Assembly: GCA_964499285.1 (NCBI GenBank)
Contig: CAZCLA010000005.1
Coordinates: forward strand, 58,773 to 122,772
Source: JAGFIY01 sp964499285
GTDB lineage: Bacteria > Bacteroidota > Ignavibacteria > Ignavibacteriales > Melioribacteraceae
Length of the DNA: 64,000 bases
Reading direction: 5' to 3'
Within the stretch, counting starts at the first letter, position 1; every line of letters starts with the position of its first letter. Positions 1 through 7,342 of this stretch are shown here, one piece after another. The notes under the pieces are model-generated. The model was not told the DNA's origin and searched no databases. It saw nothing but the letters and a program-made list of their open reading frames with translations. The translations under genes and the position numbers were made by a program.

Positions 1-2
1 AA

Positions 3-437
3 TATATCGATCAAGTTATAGAATTGATACACAATAGAGTGTATGGAGTGAACGAACATCTATTTCTTCAAGGTGATCCCGGAATAGGCTTATTTATCGT
101 TCGCGAAGGCGAAGTTTTAATAAAACATTCCGATGAATTAGGAGTCAGCCACAATTTAGCAGTTTTTAAACGAGGAGATTTTTTCGGCGAAATGGCTTTA
201 CTTGAAGACGATACTAGATCTGCCTCTGCAATTGCGACCAAAGAAACCAGCGCCGCAGTTATCTTTAAACCTGACTTGGATGAATTTATCGATCGAAATC
301 CTACACAAGGAACAAAAGTACTTCGCGGAATTTCAAAAATTCTTGCACTGCGCTTGAGATTAGTCAATCAAGAATATTTTGATTTATATCAGAAAGTTTT
401 ACAACAAAACAAGGAGAAATTGAGTGATGGAGATTAA
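3..437 (+). CDS. Cyclic-nucleotide-binding domain protein (5' end outside window)
   Basis: The reading frame is open back to the window edge (codons YIDQVIEL precede the TTG at 24), so the gene is truncated by the window rather than starting at 24. The visible part is one cNMP-binding fold: the GDPGIGLFIVREGE strand pair is followed by a phosphate-binding cassette FGEMALLEDDTRSASA that keeps the Gly-Glu and the phosphate-contacting Arg of CRP-type domains. About 35 residues follow with no obvious helix-turn-helix, so this is not a classical Crp/Fnr regulator; a stand-alone sensor or a domain of a longer protein is more likely. The stop overlaps the start of the universal stress gene, suggesting one transcript and translational coupling. 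Confidence 0.85.
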   Translation, partial: YIDQVIELIHNRVYGVNEHLFLQGDPGIGLFIVREGEVLIKHSDELGVSHNLAVFKRGDFFGEMALLEDDTRSASAIATKETSAAVIFKPDLDEFIDRNPTQGTKVLRGISKILALRLRLVNQEYFDLYQKVLQQNKEKLSDGD

Positions 438-891
438 CAAAATTTTAGTCCCGATTGATTTTTCCGATTATTCCAAAAACGCATTAAAATATGCTGTCGG
501 TTTTGCAGAAAAATTTAATGCCGAACTTTATTTGGTTTATGTAGTAGAGCCCCAAGTTTATCCTGCAGATTTTACGATGGGTCAGGTTGCAGTTCCTCCG
601 ATGGAAGCTGATATGACAAAAATTGCCGAGAATGAGTTGAATTCACTTGCTAAACAGGAAATCGGCGAGCGAGTTAAAACTAAAACTTTAATTAAGGTTG
701 GACAGCCCTTTATGGAGATCAACGAAAGTGCGGCAGAATATGATATTGATTTAATTATTATTGCCACACATGGACATACCGGAGTTGAACATTTGTTATT
801 TGGAAGCACTGCGGAAAAAGTTGTTCGCAAAGCACCCTGTCCTGTTCTTACTTTACGTGAACCGATAAAAGGTTTTAAGTTTGTTAAATAG
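427..891 (+). CDS. Universal stress protein, UspA family
   Basis: A single Usp domain of about 155 residues. The N-terminal strand ILVPIDFSDYS carries the usual Asp. The C-terminal nucleotide loop reads ATHG-9 residues-GS near residues 114-128, matching the G-2x-G-9x-G(S/T) ATP-binding pattern with Ala in place of the first Gly, a common variant. The domain ends in the usual APCPVLTLR. This suggests an ATP-binding stress protein in the cytoplasm. An AAGGAG ribosome site lies at 411-416; ATG 427 is chosen, though the in-frame GTG at 424 is also well spaced. It overlaps the upstream cyclic-nucleotide-binding gene and lies 9 nt before the next one, so the genes are probably co-transcribed. Confidence 0.92.
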   Translation: MEINKILVPIDFSDYSKNALKYAVGFAEKFNAELYLVYVVEPQVYPADFTMGQVAVPPMEADMTKIAENELNSLAKQEIGERVKTKTLIKVGQPFMEINESAAEYDIDLIIIATHGHTGVEHLLFGSTAEKVVRKAPCPVLTLREPIKGFKFVK

Positions 892-900
892 TTTAATGAA

Positions 901-1689
901 GTGAATAATTTAGACATTCCCGGAACTCTGGTTGATTTAATAAAAAATAATCAACTCGGAAGCAGAGAATTATTATCAAAATTAAATTCGGAACTTCTTA
1001 AAGATCAATATAATATTACTCAGCTTCGTTTGTTAATCCCCTACTTAAAGCAAAACTTCATCCAATTTCAAAGCATTCAGAATTATCTTATTGAATTAGA
1101 AAATTATCTTACAACTAATAATGACAAAGATTTTTTACTTCTAGAATCTCAAAAAATATTATCAATTGCAGAAAACATTTTTTCAAAGAATAAAAATATT
1201 TTCGAAGACAAAAACTCATTTGTAACACTTTCAAATAGTAGTACAATTTATGATTTAATAAAAATTATCTCCCGAAACAAAGATATTAAAGTGACTATTT
1301 CCGAATCACGCCCCATCTGCGAAGGAGCAATTTTAGCGGAAAAACTAAGTGAAATTCAAAATATTGATGTCACTTTGTGTACCGAAGCTCAACTGCCAGA
1401 ATTTGTGTACGATTGTGACACGGTTTTAATTGGGGCAGATAAAATTCTTCCAGACGGGAAAGTGATAAATAAAGTCGGGAGCAAATTATTAAGTATCCTA
1501 GCTGACCATTACAAAAAGCCTTTTTACGTTGCTGCCGATAAATCGAAATTTTCCGATGAACCGAAATTTTCTCAGCAGCAAAAGCCGGCTTCCGAAATTT
1601 ATTCAGCACGAAACAAATTGATTAAAATCACTAATCAGTATTTTGAGATAATTGATCCCATCTTTATCACATCTGTTTTGACTGATTGA
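901..1689 (+). CDS. eIF-2B alpha/beta/delta family protein (sugar-phosphate isomerase-like)
   Basis: The C-terminal half carries the family hallmarks: ESRPICEG (residues 135-142), the VLIGADKI strand-loop (about 175-182) followed by DGKVINKVG, then KPFYVAADKSKF. The N-terminal 120 residues look helical, as in the family. Bacterial members include methylthioribose-1-phosphate isomerase and ribose-1,5-bisphosphate isomerase; at 262 residues this one is shorter than MtnA (about 350), so the substrate cannot be assigned. GTG start at 901 with only a weak ribosome site. It sits 9 nt after the Usp gene and 30 nt before the GAF gene, so it seems part of a four-gene signalling/stress transcript. Confidence 0.75.
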   Translation: MNNLDIPGTLVDLIKNNQLGSRELLSKLNSELLKDQYNITQLRLLIPYLKQNFIQFQSIQNYLIELENYLTTNNDKDFLLLESQKILSIAENIFSKNKNIFEDKNSFVTLSNSSTIYDLIKIISRNKDIKVTISESRPICEGAILAEKLSEIQNIDVTLCTEAQLPEFVYDCDTVLIGADKILPDGKVINKVGSKLLSILADHYKKPFYVAADKSKFSDEPKFSQQQKPASEIYSARNKLIKITNQYFEIIDPIFITSVLTD

Positions 1690-1719
1690 ATTTATATTGC
1701 CAATAAAACTGAGGATTAT

Positions 1720-2925
1720 ATGCTTGCAGGCTCATCTGATATTTTAATTTTCACAGAAAATAAAGAACATCACATTATTTATAACGATGGACTTTCGCGG
1801 GGTGATACTTATATTCAATTTGCACACAAAGATGAAACCGGTTTTACCAAAATGGGAAATCATAATTTTGATTTGATTATTGTTGAAATAAATCACCCAA
1901 TGATCTCTGAGATCTCATTTATTGAACGAATTTATTCACTCAACCCAAACGTTCCTATAGTTATAGTTTCTGAATACTTTAACGAAACTAAGAACATCGT
2001 TTTCGGAAATAAGGTTTCTGAATATATCTCAAAGCCTTTGACTGTTGAAAAACTTCACAATTCTGTTAGAGAAATTTTATTCGATTCCGAAAAGAAATCA
2101 AATGAGGGTGTAAACGGAATTAACGACAGTAAAAAATTATCTATTCTTTTTGAAATGTCGAAATGTTTAAACTCCATTACTGACTTCACCACACTTCTAA
2201 ATACGATTATAAAATTAGTGACCGAAGCTTTGGAATGTGATAGAGCTACATTATTTGTTCTGGACAAAGCTAAAAGTGAGCTTTGGTCTAAAGTAGGGAC
2301 AGGATTAAAAGTATCTGAAATTCGTTTCCCTCTTTCGGAAGGAATTGCCGGCGAAGTTGCTGTTTCCGGGAGATCAATTTTAACCGATAATCCGTATAGT
2401 CATCCAAAATTTAATAAAGTGTTCGATAGGAAGACCGGTTATAAAACTTCGAGTCTATTGTGTGTTCCGATGAAAAATTTAAAAGGCGAAATAGTTGGCG
2501 TATTCCAAGTGCTGAACAAAAGAACTGAAAGATTTTCACGCGATGATGAAATATTTTTAAGTGCTATCGGTGCGACTACAGCAATTGCACTTGAGAACAT
2601 CCTTTTTTATGAAGAAAAGAAAAAAGAAATGAGGGATATTAAGAAACTTTACGATGAACTTTACATTGCTCAAAATATGATAGAATGGGAGGCTAAGCAT
2701 TCAATTATATCAGAATTAAGAGGATTCATTCAGCAACTCAAAAAATACGATGCTGTACCTTCTTCAATTGATAAACTTAAAGGTACGAAAGAAATTAATT
2801 CAAATTTTTCATCGGTTTTAGATAAGATTAATTCAGCACATCAGAAACTTTATTCACGTTTAGGTCAATATATGAACGATCTTATGAACAATCTAAAAAG
2901 AGAAGATCGATTTCAACCGGAATAA
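1720..2925 (+). CDS. Receiver-like / GAF domain signalling protein
   Basis: Residues 1-120 fold like a response-regulator receiver: DLIIVEINHP at 51-60, a VIVSE strand near 81-85 and ISKPL with the conserved Lys at about 105. The phospho-acceptor Asp position (IVEIN, residue 56) is Glu, so phosphorylation is doubtful. Residues about 140-297 form a GAF domain (LTEALECDRATLFVLD, FPLSEGIAGEVAVSGRSI, SLLCVPMKN...GVFQVLNK). The C-terminus (300-401) is charged, helical and coiled-coil-like, with no kinase, GGDEF or DNA-binding output domain. It is probably a small-molecule-sensing adaptor, last gene of the cluster started by the cyclic-nucleotide-binding gene. It converges with the TPR gene, leaving one base between the stops. 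Confidence 0.8.
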   Translation: MLAGSSDILIFTENKEHHIIYNDGLSRGDTYIQFAHKDETGFTKMGNHNFDLIIVEINHPMISEISFIERIYSLNPNVPIVIVSEYFNETKNIVFGNKVSEYISKPLTVEKLHNSVREILFDSEKKSNEGVNGINDSKKLSILFEMSKCLNSITDFTTLLNTIIKLVTEALECDRATLFVLDKAKSELWSKVGTGLKVSEIRFPLSEGIAGEVAVSGRSILTDNPYSHPKFNKVFDRKTGYKTSSLLCVPMKNLKGEIVGVFQVLNKRTERFSRDDEIFLSAIGATTAIALENILFYEEKKKEMRDIKKLYDELYIAQNMIEWEAKHSIISELRGFIQQLKKYDAVPSSIDKLKGTKEINSNFSSVLDKINSAHQKLYSRLGQYMNDLMNNLKREDRFQPE

Positions 2926-2926
2926 A

Positions 2927-3526
2927 TTATAATCTTTGAAGTGCGCTTTTGGCAGTAATCCCCGCTTCAGAGTTTGGAAATTTATCGACTAAATTCGTCC
3001 ATTCTTTTCTTGCTGTTTCTCTATCTCCTAAACTAACAGCAATTGCACCTTTATTGTACTTTGCAAAAAGATCATTCGGATCAAGAGAAATTATTTTATC
3101 ATTAACTTCATTTGCAGCTTGGAAGTCCTGTTTGTTATAATATATCGCTGTCAATTTTGTCAATACATCTGTTCTGTTTGAGTCCAAGGCTAGAATTTTC
3201 TCATAGTAAGTTTGAGCTTCGGCTTGTCTGTGTGCAGCGTACAACAGGTCAGCATATTCAAACATAGTGGACGTATCCGATGGTGAAGCTTCGATCTTCT
3301 TTTTCATAGCTTCCATTTGTTCATATACTTCACTTTTTACATTTCCTTTTCCGGGCTGATCTCCAGACATTTGTCCCATGCCTTTATGAATATCATCATC
3401 GGGCATAGCCTGCTGTGACGATTGTGGAAAATTACCCTCAGGATTATCAGATTTACTAGTGAAGAACAAGACGGCAATTATTATTACAATAACTGCAGGA
3501 TATATATATGTTGGTTTAAGTTTCAT
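2927..3526 (-). CDS. Membrane-anchored TPR protein
   Basis: An N-terminal membrane helix (about residues 8-24, YPAVIVIIIAVLFF) is followed by a Gln/Met/Gly-rich linker. About three tetratricopeptide repeats then cover residues 85-195 (for example ADLLYAAHRQAEAQTYYEKILALDSN, described as one repeat, and the next with KLTAIYYNKQDFQAANEVN). The arrangement of one anchor plus TPRs resembles CcmH/NrfG-type cytochrome c biogenesis helpers, but no haem-lyase genes are near, so the role stays open. The TPRs are expected on the periplasmic side (inference). An AAGGAAG ribosome site precedes ATG 3526. Confidence 0.75.
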   Translation of the reverse strand: MKLKPTYIYPAVIVIIIAVLFFTSKSDNPEGNFPQSSQQAMPDDDIHKGMGQMSGDQPGKGNVKSEVYEQMEAMKKKIEASPSDTSTMFEYADLLYAAHRQAEAQTYYEKILALDSNRTDVLTKLTAIYYNKQDFQAANEVNDKIISLDPNDLFAKYNKGAIAVSLGDRETARKEWTNLVDKFPNSEAGITAKSALQRL

Positions 3527-3677
3527 TGCTTCCTTTCATTTATTGTGAGCAAATATATGAAAAAAATATTTACGACTAAAAGAAACATAATCTGAAAAAA
3601 ACTGTATAAAGCATTTGAGGACTTGATGTATTTTTAATATATTTATGAAGTATCAGTTAGTTGAAATAAAATAATTA

Positions 3678-4118
3678 TTGAAAACACAGATAATTTTGAA
3701 TAAAAAAACAGCATATTTTATTTTAATATTTCTCATTTCAGGCTTACCGAATGTGCTTGCAGGGCTTTCTCTTCCGGTAAAATGCTGTCATGACTCACAA
3801 ATAGAACGAGTTCAAGAACCTAATGAAACAGATTCTTGTTGTGAAACAAACAACAGAACTGTACCGGAAAGCACTTGTGCTTTATTTAATTTCTCATCGG
3901 TTTCCTTAGATAATTGCGATTGTGATCACAGCCTCCAAAAAATTGATAACTCGGTACTTTTAAGCAATAAAATTGATTTCAATAAAAACACGCTGATAGT
4001 TATTTCAAATACTGATTTAGTCGATACTGATCGTCAGTACTCCTCCGAAATAATTTTCGATATACAAAACCAAAGAAAAATTCCTATCTACATCACTGTT
4101 TCATCCTATCTGATCTGA
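3678..4118 (+). CDS. Small Cys-rich secreted protein upstream of metal efflux genes
   Basis: A 146-residue product starting with TTG at 3678 (a second TTG at 3696 would give NKKTAYF...). A hydrophobic N-terminal segment (YFILIFLISGLPNVLAG) looks like a signal peptide. The mature part has clustered cysteines: CCH near residue 35, CC near 56, a single Cys near 69 and CDCDH near 81-85, which is a plausible Cu/Ag-type thiol site. It is followed after 98 nt by the TolC/CusB/CusA-like genes, so a periplasmic metal-binding or sensing role is inferred. It recalls the short HYC_CC_PP-type proteins of Bacteroidota next to efflux operons, but I cannot confirm the family. No clear ribosome site is seen. 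Confidence 0.55.
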   Translation: MKTQIILNKKTAYFILIFLISGLPNVLAGLSLPVKCCHDSQIERVQEPNETDSCCETNNRTVPESTCALFNFSSVSLDNCDCDHSLQKIDNSVLLSNKIDFNKNTLIVISNTDLVDTDRQYSSEIIFDIQNQRKIPIYITVSSYLI

Positions 4119-4135
4119 TACCGTATTTAAATTCT

Positions 4136-4172
4136 AATTAGTACTAATTCTTTTGTAGTTATTCTACCAAAG
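4136..4172. promoter_or_regulatory. 14-bp palindrome plus hairpin upstream of efflux genes
   Basis: AATTAGTACTAATT at 4136-4149 is a perfect palindrome. Immediately after, 4150-4158 and 4164-4172 form a 9-bp stem with one T/C mismatch and a 5-nt loop (CTTTTGTAG / CTACCAAAG). Both lie between the Cys-rich gene and the TolC-like gene, 45-80 bp before the latter's start. A repressor operator for the efflux genes, or a weak attenuator, are possible readings; neither is demonstrated. Confidence 0.3.
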
Positions 4173-4216
4173 AGTTATCAGGTATTATTCAATTTATTGA
4201 AACATTTAGGTGAACT

Positions 4217-5500
4217 ATGAGAAGCAAAATAATTATTCTTCTATTGTTCGCATTGTTTTTCAATTCGAATACGGTTGGTCAAAATAAATTCGACTACTTA
4301 GAACATTTAGTTGAAAAAGCAATCGAACTTAATCCAAATATAAAAATGCTTCAAGCAAAACTTGAGGCAGCAAAATCAAAACCGGCTCAAAATTCTAATT
4401 TGCCGGATCCGATTTTATCCATCGGCGCAACGAATTTACCGGTAAACTCTTTTTCTTTTACGCAAGAACCTATGACCGGGAAAATGGTCTCTCTTAGCCA
4501 AGCGTTCCCCTTCCCAGGTAAGTTATCAACAAGTTCGGAAGTAATTGAACAAGATATCGAAGTTGTCCGTAAAGAAATTGAAGAAGAGAAAAACAAACTT
4601 CGCTTGAAGGTAGCCAATTCATTTTTTCAGTTGTCCTTTGTTCGCGAAAAAATTCGACTAACAGAGTCAACAAAAGAATTGTTAAAAACAATTAAAGAAG
4701 TTGTTCAAACAAAATATGAAGTGAACGAAGCGAGTCAGCAGAATATCTTCAAAATTGAACTTGAACTCTCAAAGTTAGATGATGCTTTATTTGAAATGCA
4801 GTCGCAAGAACAAATTGCACTCGGCACACTTAATGCATTACTCTTTCAAAATTCGAATTCACATATTGAGTCTCTTGGATTAGAACCAACTTATTTTTTC
4901 GATATACCGGTGACCGATTCATTGTTAATAATCGCGAAGAGTAACAAACCTGCACTTGCCCAAATTCAGCTAATGAAAAATAAAGCATTAAAAATGCAAG
5001 AACTATCCGAGTACGAATTTTATCCTGACTTCAATTTAACACTTCAGTATTCACAAAGAGATGAAATTGCCGCAACGAATACTGATTTAAATGATTTCTT
5101 TTCGGTGATACTGGGTATAAAACTACCGATCAATTACGGCGGTAAAAAATCTGCAAAAATTAGTGAAGCGGTTTCACTTCAGCAATTGTATGATGAACAG
5201 TACCAAAATAATCTGCAAATGTTGAGAATTTCACTAGAAACATCTGCAGCAAAACTTAAATACCTTATTGAAAGAGAAAAGTTAATCGAGAATGCATCTT
5301 TGATTCAGGCCGAAGAGAATTTCAATTCAGCTTTGGCAAGTTATCAAGTAAATAAAATTGATTTTATAAATGTGGCAGATGCATTAAACAAATTGCTGAG
5401 CATACAAATAGACCTTTATAAAATTAGAACAGATTACCTACAAGAAATTGCACAAGTTGAATATTTAACCGGTTCTAATTTCTTAAAGCAAGCACGATAA
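4217..5500 (+). CDS. TolC-family outer-membrane efflux protein (CusC/CzcC-like)
   Basis: A 427-residue protein with a signal peptide (MRSKIIILLLFALFFNSNTVGQ region). Two TolC-type repeats follow: SKPAQNSNLPDPILSIG near residue 55 is the usual entry to the first helical hairpin, and KALKMQELSEYEFYPDFNLTLQYSQ starts the second. The length and the long amphipathic helices fit outer-membrane efflux factors, which trimerise into a channel through the outer membrane and periplasm. It is the first gene of TolC-CusB-CusA order, 16 nt before the adaptor gene, so it is the exit duct for the RND pump encoded downstream. Confidence 0.9.
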   Translation: MRSKIIILLLFALFFNSNTVGQNKFDYLEHLVEKAIELNPNIKMLQAKLEAAKSKPAQNSNLPDPILSIGATNLPVNSFSFTQEPMTGKMVSLSQAFPFPGKLSTSSEVIEQDIEVVRKEIEEEKNKLRLKVANSFFQLSFVREKIRLTESTKELLKTIKEVVQTKYEVNEASQQNIFKIELELSKLDDALFEMQSQEQIALGTLNALLFQNSNSHIESLGLEPTYFFDIPVTDSLLIIAKSNKPALAQIQLMKNKALKMQELSEYEFYPDFNLTLQYSQRDEIAATNTDLNDFFSVILGIKLPINYGGKKSAKISEAVSLQQLYDEQYQNNLQMLRISLETSAAKLKYLIEREKLIENASLIQAEENFNSALASYQVNKIDFINVADALNKLLSIQIDLYKIRTDYLQEIAQVEYLTGSNFLKQAR

Positions 5501-5516
5501 GTTTAGGAGATATATA

Positions 5517-7190
5517 ATGAATGTAAAACTATTAAATAAGATTTTGATTGCCGCAGTCATAATTCTTGCGGGATTTATTATTTATCAAAATTTTATAAAA
5601 GAAAATAAACATCTCAAAGAGATAACTTCAGAAGAAAAACAATTATGGACTTGCGGGATGCATCCTGACATAATTTCAGAAGAACCCGGAAACTGTCCCA
5701 TTTGCGGAATGAAATTAACTCCGGTTAAAAACACCGAAACGACTTCTGTAAATGGTGAACGTGAAATATTGTACTGGGTTGCACCGATGGACCCGAATGA
5801 GATTTACGATCAACCCGGCAAATCAAAAATGGGAATGGACTTAGTACCGGTTTATGCAGATGAAGCTTCTCGAGCCGGTGTTGTTACAATTGATCCAACA
5901 GTTCAACAAAATATGAACTTAAAATTAACTTTGATTGAAAAACGTGCACTGAATCCTTCAATTTTAACTAATGCTGTATTTACAGTGGATGAAAGAAAAG
6001 AATATCAAATAAATGCTCGGGTAAGTGGATGGATCGAAAACCTTTTTGTGAATTACACAGGACAAAAAGTAAATAAAGGAGACAAACTTCTTGAAATTTA
6101 CTCCCCCGAACTTGTAAGTGCACAACAGGAATACTTAACCGCATTAAAATATAAAAGTAAAGTAGCCTCTACTTCACTTTCTTCAAGCGGCGATAAACTA
6201 ATTGATAATGCTTATAGAAAATTAATTCTGTTGAATTTAACACCGGCGGAAATAATGAAACTTGAAAACAGTGGTGAAGTTAGAACTACTGTCCCGCTCC
6301 TATCCCCTGTGAATGGGACTGTTTTGATGAAGAATGTTGTAGAGGGAGAAAAGATTCAGGCCGGAAAAAATCTGCTGCACATTGCGGATTTATCAAACCT
6401 TTGGCTTAAAGCGGATATTTATGAATCCGATATAAGTAAGATTGAATTAAACGATGATGTTAAAGTTGAGGTAGATGCTTTCCCAAATGAAAAATTTCAA
6501 GGGAAAGTATCATTCATCTATCCCACAATTAACAGTAAAACAAGAACTACGCAAATAAGAATTGATGTTGATAATATAGGGAACAAATTAAAACCGGCAA
6601 TGCTGGCAAGAGCAACAATCTTAACAGGTCAAACTAAACTGTTCCCGGTTATTCCCGAATCCGCCGTTATCCGTTCCGGAGCAAAGAATGTTGCAGTTCA
6701 ATATTTGGGTGAAGGAAAATTCAAACCAGTTACTATCCAGTTAGGAAATTATTCCGAAGGATTTTATCAAGTACTATCCGGATTACAAGAAGGAAGCAAA
6801 GTTGTTACTTCTGCACAATTTTTAATCGATTCCGAAAGCAGTTTAAAAGCTGCAATGAAAAATTTTGGAAAACAAGAAACTTCTGATAAGGAGAAAGTTA
6901 GCGACTCAAAAACTTCCGTTTACAATGATGAAATGAATACAGGGAATGAACACGAGCATTCTAATCAAAATGAATACAACGTAGAGTCATCGTTAATTAG
7001 AACAGGTGTAATAGATGTTAAATCTATTGATATAAATCAAGACGGCAAACTATTCCAGTGCCCGATGGATTGGAATATAATTGGTGATGAATACCAACGC
7101 TGTCCATCTTGTGAAATGAAAATGAAAGAATATTCAATTGAAGAAGTGCAAAAGAATTTAGATGAGTACGGATATGAGTATAAGAAGTAA
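5517..7190 (+). CDS. cusB: RND efflux periplasmic adaptor, CusB-like, with extra metal-binding domains
   Basis: An N-terminal membrane anchor (residues 7-24) is followed by a heavy-metal-binding module WTCGMHPD...CPICGMKL (44-68), then the CusB-type MDPN...KSKMGMDLVPVY segment (about 91-113). Next come the barrel-sandwich/hairpin domain (ARVSGWIENLFVNYTGQ; QQEYLTAL helices) and the beta-barrel/membrane-proximal domains (LWLKADIYESDI; AMLARATIL). After an Asp/Glu/His-rich linker a second CPxCxM-type module closes the protein (CPMDW, about 515, to CPSCEMKM). The C-terminal module is unusual for CusB and is nearly the same as the end of the separate protein at 10588-11055. The protein probably hands Cu(I)/Ag(I) to the pump. 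A ribosome site TAGGAG precedes ATG. Confidence 0.9.
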   Translation: MNVKLLNKILIAAVIILAGFIIYQNFIKENKHLKEITSEEKQLWTCGMHPDIISEEPGNCPICGMKLTPVKNTETTSVNGEREILYWVAPMDPNEIYDQPGKSKMGMDLVPVYADEASRAGVVTIDPTVQQNMNLKLTLIEKRALNPSILTNAVFTVDERKEYQINARVSGWIENLFVNYTGQKVNKGDKLLEIYSPELVSAQQEYLTALKYKSKVASTSLSSSGDKLIDNAYRKLILLNLTPAEIMKLENSGEVRTTVPLLSPVNGTVLMKNVVEGEKIQAGKNLLHIADLSNLWLKADIYESDISKIELNDDVKVEVDAFPNEKFQGKVSFIYPTINSKTRTTQIRIDVDNIGNKLKPAMLARATILTGQTKLFPVIPESAVIRSGAKNVAVQYLGEGKFKPVTIQLGNYSEGFYQVLSGLQEGSKVVTSAQFLIDSESSLKAAMKNFGKQETSDKEKVSDSKTSVYNDEMNTGNEHEHSNQNEYNVESSLIRTGVIDVKSIDINQDGKLFQCPMDWNIIGDEYQRCPSCEMKMKEYSIEEVQKNLDEYGYEYKK

Positions 7191-7223
7191 TTGTAAATAT
7201 ATTCAGAGCGAACTCACGCTCAA

Positions 7224-7280
7224 TCTCTTACTTAAAAAGAGAGGGATTTCTAACTCCACTTCTCTGTTTGGGTGAAGTGG
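7224..7280 (+). other. Two hairpins between cusB-like and cusA-like genes
   Basis: In the 152-nt spacer TCTCTT (7224-7229) pairs with AAGAGA (7237-7242), and CCACTTC (7256-7262) pairs perfectly with GAAGTGG (7274-7280). No U-tract follows, so they are not typical terminators. A processing or stability element that sets the adaptor:pump ratio is possible. A third small hairpin, AAGCTT-AATA-AAGCTT, lies just before the cusA ribosome site. Confidence 0.3.
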
Positions 7281-7342
7281 CTGGGGGATGAATTCTTGTT
7301 AGACAAAAATTGAAAGCTTAATAAAGCTTGGAGAAAGTTTAA

